From the NCBI GenBank assembly GCA_017415555.1, contig JAFQGF010000056.1, positions 1-64,000 of the forward strand: DNA of 64,000 bases, read 5' to 3'. Numbering within the stretch: the first letter of the stretch is position 1; each line of letters starts with the position of its first letter. This document shows positions 8,859 through 16,414 of this stretch, piece after piece. The stretch comes from Akkermansia sp. (GTDB taxonomy: Bacteria > Verrucomicrobiota > Verrucomicrobiia > Verrucomicrobiales > Akkermansiaceae). Position numbers and translations under genes: made by a program. Below the pieces are notes generated by a model. It was given only the letters and a program-made list of their open reading frames with translations, did no database searches and was not told the DNA's origin.

Positions 8859-9287
8859 ATGCGCCGCGTACGTTCCAGATTATCGGATTCCGGGCTTTCG
8901 GTCATTGCCCTGGCCGGGGTGAACCTCGTGTTGTTGCTGTGCCTGTGTGTGCTGCTCAATACGCACCGCCTGCCCAAGTATGGGTTGAATGTGATACCGG
9001 CGGAATCTCATTTCCTGATTTCCCAGTTCGACCGTACACAGTCTCATGTTATCACCATTACCCCGGGCAGAGAGCCTCGCTTCTTCCTGGAAGGGCGAGA
9101 GATTAAAAATGGGATGCATGGTGTGGAAGAGGCGCTTCGCCAGTGGGATGGCCCGTTGAGTTCCCGTGTGACGATTGTTCTGGTATGCGATAATGCGGTC
9201 CCGGCCGGTACGGTGCAGAGCGTGGTGGACCGCATCCTTTCTCATGGTTTTAACTGCGCTCTTTCCGGGCGCCCCACAACAGATTAA
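8859..9287 (+). CDS. ExbD/TolR-like protein without the usual membrane aspartate
   Basis: The position after an ExbB/TolQ homologue, the 142-residue length, a single N-terminal TM (about 12-33) and a periplasmic domain with late VQSVVDRILSHGF-type helix suggest an ExbD/TolR partner. In ExbD and TolR an Asp in the TM takes part in proton transfer. Here the TM reads VIALAGVNLVLLLCLCVLL and has no Asp, Glu or other charge. The protein may be divergent, non-energised or use another residue. The stop codon overlaps the next start (TAATG). Confidence 0.6.
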   Translation: MRRVRSRLSDSGLSVIALAGVNLVLLLCLCVLLNTHRLPKYGLNVIPAESHFLISQFDRTQSHVITITPGREPRFFLEGREIKNGMHGVEEALRQWDGPLSSRVTIVLVCDNAVPAGTVQSVVDRILSHGFNCALSGRPTTD

Positions 9288-9733
9288 TGGAAGAGCAGGA
9301 AGACATCCTGGTGTATCACCCTAAGTATGGGCGCCCGTTGCGAGGGTGCCTGTGGGGGTTTGTGCTCTTTGCTGTTCTGGTCGTGGTGATGGTGTTCTGG
9401 ATGGTGCGTGTTGTGATGCCGGCTCCCCTGCCGCGTGCCCAGGAGGGTAATCTGTATTACCGCTGCGATGACCTGCTGCATCTGCAGGTGCTTATGCATA
9501 GTCCCATGCCGTTGCCCCTTCCGGCTTATGTGGACCCCGCCCGCTATGAGGAGGCTGCTGCGCAGGAGTTGCCCTCGCGCTTTACACCCGGTATCAGCCA
9601 CGCTCCGGCTGAGCATATTTTCAGTGCTGCGCATGATTCCGCTGTGCTGGATGCCGATATGCTTATTGCGCTGCCTCCCGAGGGGCTGAAGGATGCCGCA
9701 TCTGAGGCGGATGGAGAGGAGGTGGTGCCATGA
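9287..9733 (+). CDS. Single-pass membrane protein of the ExbB-like operon
   Basis: Unrecognised, 148 residues. A cytoplasmic N-terminus (MEEQEDILVYHPKYGRPLRG) precedes one strong TM (about 21-45) and a Pro/Ala/Glu-rich periplasmic tail. It is coupled to both neighbours by overlapping start and stop codons (9287 and 9730-9733), so it probably acts with the ExbB/ExbD-like pair, perhaps in the TolA/TonB position. It has no TonB-like proline repeats. Confidence 0.6.
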   Translation: MEEQEDILVYHPKYGRPLRGCLWGFVLFAVLVVVMVFWMVRVVMPAPLPRAQEGNLYYRCDDLLHLQVLMHSPMPLPLPAYVDPARYEEAAAQELPSRFTPGISHAPAEHIFSAAHDSAVLDADMLIALPPEGLKDAASEADGEEVVP

Positions 9734-9951
9734 CCGAGTGGCTCACGTTCACCCCGGCCTCGTTTTTTGAGATGATAGCCGTAGCTGCTTTTGTGGTGCT
9801 GCTGGGGGTGGTGATTCCCGTGCAACTGGGCGCAAAATGGCGCCGCTTGAGCCTGGCGCGCCTGCGCATCACCTGCCGCATCTGCGGCTACCGTTTCCTG
9901 CGCAAGGACCCGGAGGCCATCTGCCCCCATTGCGAAGCAAAGAACAGGTGA
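9730..9951 (+). CDS. Small membrane protein with C-terminal zinc ribbon
   Basis: A 73-residue protein with one TM (about 15-35) followed by CRICGYRF..CPHCEAK, two CxxC knuckles that should hold zinc on the cytoplasmic side. The start overlaps the preceding stop by 4 nt, so the two are translationally coupled. It ends the serS-side cluster. The function is unknown; a redox or assembly role is only a guess. Confidence 0.65.
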   Translation: MTEWLTFTPASFFEMIAVAAFVVLLGVVIPVQLGAKWRRLSLARLRITCRICGYRFLRKDPEAICPHCEAKNR

Positions 9952-9989
9952 GCTTCCCGAATGCGGCAAGCTCCCGCGCCACCATGGGA

Positions 9990-10645
9990 ATTTGGGGGAA
10001 TGACGAGTTACCTGCCTGCCGGCAGGCAGGCGATTTACGAATTTGGATTTACGAATGGCAAGTTAGGCGGGCTGGCGCTCAAAGGCAGGCAAAGCGGAAT
10101 TCAGGGAGCCCCCTGCTGGGGGCTTCTGTTTTTGGCTCGCCTGCGGTTCGCATGGAGTATCGGAGCCATGGCACAGCTTCGCTCTGCTCGCGGGAGAATT
10201 CTGAAGGACGAAGGACGAATTCCGAAAGACGAAGTAATAGTTCGGCGGGCTGACGCCCGCGAGCCTCCGGGCGAGCCTAATTCAAGAGCCTCGCCGCATG
10301 GCGAGGCGGTATAAGGTAGCCCACGGTGCAGCCGCGTCAGCGGCGAAACCGTGGGAATAGCGCAAAAAAACAAACTGAACCCCACCGGATGGTGGGGTGG
10401 CATAATGCCGTGTCGTCTTGTCTCGGCGAAGCTTTGGCGGAGACGGAAATGCGTCGCAATACTCTGATTCATCGCTTTCTGTCACCCCGTTTCACGGGGC
10501 TCAAAATTATTCTTATCCCCTAGCAGGGGCGTCGCTCACTATCGTTCGCTTGCCCCTGCCTGAGTTCTTTCGCCCCCGAGGGGGCTCCCAGAATTCCGCT
10601 TTGCCAGCCTTCGAGCGCCAGCCCGCCGTAAATCGTAATTCCACA
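9990..10645. repeat. Intergenic mosaic of palindromic repeats, island 5
   Basis: This is the fullest copy of the family. It contains CCTGCCTGCCGGCAGGCAGG (about 10012-10031), the GCCCGCGAGC module, GCCTCGCCGC..GGCGAGGC (about 10288-10308), CCCACGGT..ACCGTGGG (10320-10356), CCCCACC..GGTGGGG (10379-10398), CACCCCG..CGGGG and CAGGGGC..GCCCCTG (to about 10560). It is largely collinear with islands 2 and 3. No gene is supported inside it. Confidence 0.75.
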
Positions 10646-10647
10646 GG

Positions 10648-10681
10648 AAAAGCCGCTGGGCCGTGAAGGCCGGCCGCTTTT
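10648..10681. terminator. Terminator-like hairpin upstream of invertible segment 2
   Basis: Nearly the same AAAAGC..GCTTTT hairpin as at 3997-4030, at the same distance from the left inverted repeat, so each switch has the same upstream insulator. Confidence 0.55.
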
Positions 10682-10758
10682 GCTGTATTGCTCCGAGCCC
10701 CGGGCAGCGCGAGCTCGCCGTCTACCCGAAAAAATTGCCCACGTGGTGCGCATGTATT

Positions 10759-10776
10759 TCTCATTTGGAATGCGAT
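10759..10776 (+). repeat. Left inverted repeat of invertible segment 2
   Basis: TCTCATTTGGAATGCGAT, identical to 4107-4124 and inverse of 10915-10932. Confidence 0.9.
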
Positions 10777-10909
10777 ACTCTCTCTTGTGTATTGAAATTA
10801 AAACCGATAGCTTGTTATTAATGGCCTGAATTCCGCGTTTCAGCCCCTGCGAATCACACGTTTCGTTCTCCATAAGCGACAGAAAAAAAACATTTTTTGC
10901 ATTTTTGGC

Positions 10910-10938
10910 TGTACATCGCATTCCAAATGAGATATTAT
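10910..10938 (+). promoter_or_regulatory. Composite promoter of PEP-CTERM gene 2 across the inversion junction
   Basis: TGTACA (10910-10915) spans the junction of invertible core and right repeat. TATTAT (10933-10938) lies just outside the repeat, 17 nt away. The -10 is fixed and the -35 belongs mainly to the invertible part, which makes a simple on/off switch. Confidence 0.6.
10915..10932 (-). repeat. Right inverted repeat of invertible segment 2
   Basis: ATCGCATTCCAAATGAGA, identical to 4263-4280 and followed directly by the -10 box. Confidence 0.9.
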
Positions 10939-10996
10939 TACTTTGTTCTCTCGGGAAGGGTAGCACTCATTCCCCGATACAAGCAATCTCTGTACC

Positions 10997-13033
10997 ATGA
11001 AATTACACTTACCTAAAAAATTGTATGCTGCGCTTATAGCAGTGTTTGTCGTTCTGGGCTGCTCGTCTGCGCATGCCGTTGAGGCTGTCATCGATGTTGG
11101 ACTTGTTAACACTACCGTTGTAGGCGCTGAACACGGGACAGTTGATGTCTCCAATGAGGCAAAATATCAAGAAGAAGGTGTAACTGTCGGTACCGGGCAA
11201 GCAATCGGTGCATTCACGACGGATGGTGATGGCAATAAAAAACTGATAACCTCTTTTGGGGCATATACATTTGACGCGTCAACAGATCCTGATACTATAA
11301 CAGGCTCCGGTAGTATTGTTACTAATCATCTTAAAGTTAATAAATTAACGGTTAGTGGCTCCGGACAGGTTTATTTGGGCGGACAAGTAAAAATTGTCAA
11401 GGGCACAAGTGATGACGATGAGTATTATTCAAAAAAGGACGCGTATAGTGGTTTGATTGCTGGTAGCGTCGTGATTAATGGTGCTGAAGATAAAAATGGC
11501 GTACCCACCACTACAAACTTAGACGTTCAGACCGCTACAATTGATAACTTGATTGTAAATTCCGGAAGGGCCAATATCCATTACACTGGTGCTAGAGGCG
11601 GTAATAGTGGAGCTATGTCGGTCGGGAACGACTGCAAAATTACATGGATTAAAAAATCCATCGAAGTAAATGGTGGCGTTTTGAATCTGGGTTATTCCTC
11701 CAATGCGCAGACAGGTGATTATCAATATTTGAGCTATCTGGCGGGTAAAATTACCCAGACCGATGGAACCTTTAATCTATATGGCCAGTCAAAATTGGGT
11801 AGTGGTGTTACCATTACGCAGAGCGGTGGTACTTTTGATACCGCGAAAGGCACGAATGGTCCGCATGAATTGATGCTCACTGGCGGTACATACAATTTGA
11901 ACCAAGTTAATCCGGAAGAAGGTGATACCGCTGGTTCCACCCCCGAGTTTACGATTAGAAGATTAGTTGCACAAAGTGCTAAAGCTTTTAATATCACCCA
12001 AACAGCTGATGAAGGTGCCATTAATTTGACAACAGGGGTTTCGGCGCATACAAATAAATATACGTTTAAATTGTCAGGAATCAGTAATCTTAAGCAGGAT
12101 ACAAAAACAGGTGTTATTAATTTGAATGGCGATTTTTCCAATGCTAAATATAATATTGAGCAAAGTGGAACCGGCGAGATCAACATTAATAGTGACTATG
12201 TCTTTAATGCTAACGATGTTTCTGTAGGAAATGGTGCGACCCTTACTGTAAAGGATGGCTTGAATATTGCCGGTAATGGTGATGTGAGTGGTACTGTTGT
12301 TGCAGATTCTGTTACAAAGGTCGGCAGCGAATTGACAATCAAGAAAGATGGTCTCTTGGCTACTGGTACTATCAAACTGACGGATAATGCTAAGCTCGTT
12401 AACTATGGTACAATCAGCCAGACCTCTTCTAGCTCTCTTATATCGCTTGCCGAGGCGGATGCTATTGTTTCTATAGCCGATGATAAGGAGAATCTTATCA
12501 TTATCGCCAGCGGTGACGTTGTAAACTATGGTGTGATTGAGAAGGCTATTGAAGTTCAGGAAGGTGGTACGCTGACGCTGGGCGTTGTTGATGGGCAGAC
12601 GGTGCCTACCGCTGTAGGCGCTGTAACGCTGAAGGATGGTGCCAGCATGGTGGTGGCAGGTAATTCTACGACCGGCGCGCTGACGCTGGAGGGCGGTACC
12701 ATCACCTTCATGGAGGGCGTTGAGCTCGAATCCACATCTTCTGTCAGCGGCCTGGAGAATGTGACGATTACTCTGAACCTGAGTGCTGATACGTTTGCAG
12801 ATGTGGTGGATGGTAATGGCTACGCTGAGACGCTCTTCACATTGGCTGGTACTTCTGCTCTGAATGGTGACACGATATTTGTCGCCACAGAAGGTCAGGC
12901 TGCGCAGCAGGTTCAGGTGAAGCAGGATGCTGCTGGTAACGTGACTGTGGGGCCGCTTGTCCCCGAGCCGACGACTGCCACGCTGAGCCTGCTGGCTCTC
13001 GCTGCCCTGGCTGCTCGCCGCCGCCGTCGCTAA
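10997..13033 (+). CDS. PEP-CTERM surface protein with beta-helix-like repeats (2)
   Basis: The 678-residue paralogue of the protein at 4347. A signal peptide (MKLHLPKKLYAALIAVFVVLGCSSAHA) is followed by a Gly/Thr/Asn-rich passenger with repeated short strands such as ITQTDGTFNLYG and ITQSGGTFDTAKG (about 250-290), then a 24-residue VPEP..RRRRR tail. The passenger differs greatly from gene 1, while the signal region, last strands and 3' flank are shared, as in an antigen family that diversifies the exposed part. The tail should be recognised by an exosortase encoded elsewhere. Confidence 0.88.
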   Translation: MKLHLPKKLYAALIAVFVVLGCSSAHAVEAVIDVGLVNTTVVGAEHGTVDVSNEAKYQEEGVTVGTGQAIGAFTTDGDGNKKLITSFGAYTFDASTDPDTITGSGSIVTNHLKVNKLTVSGSGQVYLGGQVKIVKGTSDDDEYYSKKDAYSGLIAGSVVINGAEDKNGVPTTTNLDVQTATIDNLIVNSGRANIHYTGARGGNSGAMSVGNDCKITWIKKSIEVNGGVLNLGYSSNAQTGDYQYLSYLAGKITQTDGTFNLYGQSKLGSGVTITQSGGTFDTAKGTNGPHELMLTGGTYNLNQVNPEEGDTAGSTPEFTIRRLVAQSAKAFNITQTADEGAINLTTGVSAHTNKYTFKLSGISNLKQDTKTGVINLNGDFSNAKYNIEQSGTGEININSDYVFNANDVSVGNGATLTVKDGLNIAGNGDVSGTVVADSVTKVGSELTIKKDGLLATGTIKLTDNAKLVNYGTISQTSSSSLISLAEADAIVSIADDKENLIIIASGDVVNYGVIEKAIEVQEGGTLTLGVVDGQTVPTAVGAVTLKDGASMVVAGNSTTGALTLEGGTITFMEGVELESTSSVSGLENVTITLNLSADTFADVVDGNGYAETLFTLAGTSALNGDTIFVATEGQAAQQVQVKQDAAGNVTVGPLVPEPTTATLSLLALAALAARRRRR

Positions 13034-13106
13034 AGCGACTTTGGCGTGGCAAGCGCCGCTGCAGAAAGTAATTTGGTATAATGAGCCGGGCAGGGATGCC
13101 CGGGAA

Positions 13107-13146
13107 GGAAACGCCGCTGTGCCGGAAATGGGCAGCGGCGTTTTCC
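13107..13146 (+). terminator. Terminator of PEP-CTERM gene 2
   Basis: GGAAAACGCCGCT-type arm pairs with AGCGGCGTTTTCC around a short loop, 75 bp after the stop. Confidence 0.8.
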
Positions 13147-13464
13147 GTGCGATTTTTGGATTTACCTGCTTGCCGGCAGGCAGGCCAAATCCGGAGCCCC
13201 CAAATGGAGGCGAAAGATATAAGGCAGGGGCAAGCGAACGATAGTGAGCGCCCCGTCTCGGCGTAGGCTTGCCGAAGCCGGACGCCCCTGCTAGAGGTGG
13301 AAAATATTTTAGAGCCCCGTGAAACGGGGTGACAGAACATCACGGCATTATGCCACCCCACCATCCGGTGGGGTTCTTATTTATATTCATCACCATCCCA
13401 GGGCTGAAGCCCTGGGCTACGTTATGCCGCCTCGCCATCCGGCGAGGCTCTTGCTTTAGGTGTG
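13147..13464. repeat. Intergenic mosaic of palindromic repeats, island 6
   Basis: Contains the CTGCTTGCCGGCAGGCAG palindrome (about 13166-13184), and inverted copies of the CAGGGGC, CACCCCG, CCCCACC and GCCTCGCC modules. Its orientation is opposite to island 5, so the two islands bracket the second PEP-CTERM gene as an inverted pair. Confidence 0.7.
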
Positions 13465-13760
13465 CCCTTGCAGGTGTTGTGGTGCGGGGCGAATCCATGG
13501 TGCGGGGAACAAACAAAAAAGATGGTCGCCGTTGGCAAGCGGGATTCTACCCGCCCCCCTCGCCCTGCCGCAGGCAGGGTACCCCCGGGCAGGTGTGCCC
13601 GTGGCTCGGGGTCTGGCTGCTGCGTTACTCGCAGCCAGCCCACTCCCCCTTGCAGGTGTCGTGGTGCGGGGCGAATCCCGGGTGCGGGGAATAAACAAAA
13701 AAGAAGGTCGCCGACGGCGACCTTCTTTTTTGTTTATCGGGCAAGCGGGATTCGAACCCA
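13465..13760. repeat. Imperfect direct duplication that includes the tRNA-Pro 3' end
   Basis: Copy 1 (13465-13552) and copy 2 (13647-13760) share CCCTTGCAGGTGT.GTGGTGCGGGG, AAACAAAAAAGA.GGTCGCCG and CAAGCGGGATTC. Copy 2 runs into the intact tRNA-Pro gene. Copy 1 ends in GCGGGATTCTACCC, a decayed T-arm. Copy 1 also lacks the second arm of the terminator. No gene is seen between the copies. Confidence 0.7.
13693..13735. terminator. Bidirectional terminator beyond tRNA-Pro
   Basis: AAAAAAGAAGGTCGCC pairs with GGCGACCTTCTTTTTT around a 3-nt loop. It lies 2 nt past the 3' end of the minus-strand tRNA gene. Confidence 0.88.
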
Positions 13761-13810
13761 CGACCCCTTGCACCCCATGCAAGTGCGCTACCAGACTGCG
13801 CTACTGCCCG
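13737..13810 (-). tRNA. tRNA-Pro (GGG)
   Basis: Read on the minus strand this folds as a cloverleaf. The acceptor stem is CGGGCAG with TTGCCCG. The anticodon stem CTTGC/GCAAG holds loop ATGGGGT with anticodon GGG, and the T-loop is GTTCGAATC. The discriminator is A. CCA is not encoded. Confidence 0.95.
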
Positions 13811-13881
13811 AAAATGTGCTGTTTTTGTTGTCTTACCCGGTACAGGGTTTCGACAGGAGAAGTATACATGAATTTTTACAG

Positions 13882-13910
13882 TTGTCAATACATTTTTTTC
13901 ATGATATACT
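13882..13910 (+). promoter_or_regulatory. argC promoter giving a near-leaderless mRNA
   Basis: TTGTCA (13882-13887), a 17-nt spacer ending TGA (extended -10), and TATACT (13905-13910). The ATG is at 13921, only 10 nt beyond, so the mRNA leader should be about 3-4 nt. Confidence 0.7.
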
Positions 13911-13920
13911 CATTTTTGTC

Positions 13921-14964
13921 ATGAAAAAGGTAAAAATTGCCGTTGTCGGGGCCAGTGGCTATACTGGGCAGGAGTTGTTGCGCATACTGCTGCGCCATCC
14001 CGGAGTGGAGCTGGTGTGTGCCACATCCCGCCAGTATGCAGGGCAGGAGCTGTGCGATTTGTTCCCTCGCTTTCGGCATGTGCCCGGAGCGGAGCTGAAG
14101 TTTACGGATTCTGATGTGGCCGCTATAGCAGCGACGGGTGCCGAGGCTGCTTTCCTGGCATTGCCGCACGGGGTATCTGCTGCGTATGGCCGTGGACTGG
14201 TAGAGGCGGGGCTGCGTGTGATTGACCTTTCTGCGGATTTCCGCCTGAATGATCCGGCTGTGTATGAGGAGTTTTACGGCAAGCCGCATCCGGATGTGGA
14301 GCTGATGCAGGAGGCCGTGTACGGAATGCCGGAGTGGCACCGGGCGGAAATCGAGAAAGCTCGCATTGTGGGGTCTCCGGGGTGTTATCCCACGAGTATC
14401 ATTCTGCCGCTGGTGCCGCTGCTGCGGGCCGGGCTGGTGAAGGCGGAGGATATTGTGGTGAACAGTGGCAGTGGGGTGTCCGGCGCGGGGCGTAAGGCAG
14501 ATGTGAGTCTGCTGTACTGCGAGTGCAATGAGAGCATGCGTGCCTATGGCGTGCCGCGCCACCGACATCTCTCTGAGATTGAGCAGGAGCTTTCCGGCGC
14601 CGCCGGTCAGAAGGTGACCATCACGTTTACCCCCCACCTTATGCCTGTGAATACGGGTATTGTGACGACGACTGTTGCCAAGCTGGCAGAGGGGGTGACG
14701 GCTGAGGATATATCTGCCTGTTTTGAGAAGGCCTATGCCAACGCTCCGTTTGTGCGCTTGCTGGGAGCCAACAAGCCGGCCGATACCAAGAATGTAACCC
14801 GCACGAATTTTGTGGACATCGGCTGGGCGGTGGATACCCGTACCAACCGTGTTGTGCTGATGAGCGCCGAGGATAACGTGATTAAGGGTGCCGGTGGCCA
14901 GGGTGTACACGCATTCAATATCATGTTCGGGTTCGATGAGACCGAGGGGCTCTGGCTTATCTGA
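13921..14964 (+). CDS. argC: N-acetyl-gamma-glutamyl-phosphate reductase
   Basis: ArgC reduces N-acetylglutamyl phosphate to the semialdehyde with NADPH, the third step of arginine synthesis. The 347 residues show the Rossmann start KIAVVGASGYTGQELLRIL (4-22), the catalytic cysteine in SPGCYPTS (about 155) and the histidine in PHLMPVNTGI. The start at 13921 is set by the promoter and by the MKKVKIAVVG opening; upstream in-frame codons run through repeats and the tRNA. It leads a tight plus-strand block through recO. Confidence 0.96.
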   Translation: MKKVKIAVVGASGYTGQELLRILLRHPGVELVCATSRQYAGQELCDLFPRFRHVPGAELKFTDSDVAAIAATGAEAAFLALPHGVSAAYGRGLVEAGLRVIDLSADFRLNDPAVYEEFYGKPHPDVELMQEAVYGMPEWHRAEIEKARIVGSPGCYPTSIILPLVPLLRAGLVKAEDIVVNSGSGVSGAGRKADVSLLYCECNESMRAYGVPRHRHLSEIEQELSGAAGQKVTITFTPHLMPVNTGIVTTTVAKLAEGVTAEDISACFEKAYANAPFVRLLGANKPADTKNVTRTNFVDIGWAVDTRTNRVVLMSAEDNVIKGAGGQGVHAFNIMFGFDETEGLWLI

Positions 14965-14987
14965 CGCAATATATCAGTGCCGGCAAT

Positions 14988-16391
14988 ATGTTACCCATTC
15001 TGTTGATTGTAGATGATGAGAAGTCCACGCGCGATGCACTCCGCCTCGCGCTGGAGGACGACTACGAGGTGTATGCAGCCGCTAACGGCAAGGCGGCGCG
15101 TGCTATTCTGGACAGTGAGCCGGTGGATATATTGCTGACGGATCTGCGCCTGGGGGGGGAGAGCGGGATGGAGCTGATAGATTATGCTCAGGGGTTGCCC
15201 AACCCTCCCTCCAGTATCATGATGACGGCATACGGCAGCGCGGATACTGCTGCCGAGGCCCGGCGGCACGGGGCGTATTATTTTGTGACCAAACCGCTCA
15301 ACCTCGATGAGGTGGAGCTGTTGTTGCGCCGTGCCGTGCATACGCGGCAGCTGGAGGCAGAGAACCGCGAGCTCTCCACTCGCCTGAAGCCGACGGATGG
15401 GCTGGATGCCATGCTGGGCAACAGCCCGCCCATGCAGCGCATTTTCAATCGCATCCGCCAGGTGGCTCCCACGAATGCCACAGTGTTGATAGAGGGCGAA
15501 ACCGGTACGGGCAAGGAACTTGTAGCGCGGGCTATTCACTCGTTGTCTGCTCGCAGTGCCGCTAAGTTTGTGGCGGTAAACTGTGCAGCGCTTTCGCCCC
15601 AGCTGATGGAGAGTGAGCTTTTCGGGCACGAGAAGGGAGCCTTTACCGGAGCTTTGCAGCGCCGCAAAGGCCGTTTTGAGGAGGCGGATGGCGGAACTCT
15701 CTTCCTGGATGAAATAGGGGAGATAGACATGCAGACGCAGGTGAAACTGCTGCGTGTGCTTGCGGAGCGAAGTATTGAGCGCGTGGGGAGTAATGAACCC
15801 ATAGCCGTGAATGTGCGCGTGGTGGCGGCCACAAATCGTAATCTGGAGCAGATGGTACAACAGGGGAGCTTCCGCCAGGACCTCTACCAGCGCCTTAACG
15901 TGATTTCTCTGCACTTGCCTCCTTTGCGGGAACGGACAGGGGATGTTGTGTTGATGGCCAATGCTTTTGTACAGGAGCTCTGTCGAGAAAATAACAAATC
16001 TCCCAAAAGTCTGAGCCGGTCGGCTCTGGAGCTGCTGCGTGCGTACAGTTGGCCCGGAAATGTGCGGCAGCTCCGTACAGCGATGGAGCATGGAGTGGTA
16101 ATGAGCGAGGGCTCTGCCATCTGTCCGCAGGACTTGCCGGACTATCTGGCATCTGCCGGGGGTGGGGCTGCGGAATCTGCCGTTCCTCTACAAAGTAATG
16201 TGCATACGGAATTTAGGCTTGATTTTGCCCCCTCGTTTAATTTAAAATACATCGAGCGGCAGGTTATCCTGCAGGCGCTTCGCCACACGGGCGGTAACCG
16301 CTCTGTAGCGGCAGAGTTGCTGGGCATCAACCGCCGTACTCTACAGCGAAAGATGGCCGAAGAGGCAGATTTTTTTCGGGACTTTTTATAA
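14988..16391 (+). CDS. NtrC-family sigma-54-dependent response regulator
   Basis: The 467-residue protein has three domains. A receiver (1-120) carries phospho-acceptor D52 in ILLTDLRLGG. An AAA+ sigma-54 activation domain has Walker A GETGTGKE (about 170), the sigma-54 contact loop GAFTGA (about 217) and Walker B GGTLFLDEIGE. A Fis-type helix-turn-helix ends the protein (GGNRSVAAELLGINRRTLQRK). It should activate sigma-54 promoters after phosphorylation. It starts 23 nt after argC and has no adjacent kinase. Its targets are unknown. Confidence 0.93.
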   Translation: MLPILLIVDDEKSTRDALRLALEDDYEVYAAANGKAARAILDSEPVDILLTDLRLGGESGMELIDYAQGLPNPPSSIMMTAYGSADTAAEARRHGAYYFVTKPLNLDEVELLLRRAVHTRQLEAENRELSTRLKPTDGLDAMLGNSPPMQRIFNRIRQVAPTNATVLIEGETGTGKELVARAIHSLSARSAAKFVAVNCAALSPQLMESELFGHEKGAFTGALQRRKGRFEEADGGTLFLDEIGEIDMQTQVKLLRVLAERSIERVGSNEPIAVNVRVVAATNRNLEQMVQQGSFRQDLYQRLNVISLHLPPLRERTGDVVLMANAFVQELCRENNKSPKSLSRSALELLRAYSWPGNVRQLRTAMEHGVVMSEGSAICPQDLPDYLASAGGGAAESAVPLQSNVHTEFRLDFAPSFNLKYIERQVILQALRHTGGNRSVAAELLGINRRTLQRKMAEEADFFRDFL

Positions 16392-16414
16392 CACGAAATT
16401 AACAGAGCAGAATT

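Larger units (their letters stand above)
10759..10932. promoter_or_regulatory. Invertible promoter segment 2 (predicted ON orientation)
   Basis: The core is 138 bp, exactly the length at locus 1, bounded by the same 18-bp repeats. The core (10777-10914) matches locus 1 only after reverse complementation, for example the CATAAGCGACAGAAAAAAAAC stretch. The right-hand end of the core places TGTACA at the -35 position. An internal pair, TTGAAA (10792-10797) and TATTAA (10816-10821) with 18-nt spacing, also points toward the gene. Both cues suggest expression in this state. Confidence 0.85.

Noticed and set aside
13462-13920. A 153-codon N-terminal extension of argC
   Set aside because: It runs through a repeat and antisense to tRNA-Pro. 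The promoter at 13882-13910 and the conserved start fix the ATG at 13921.
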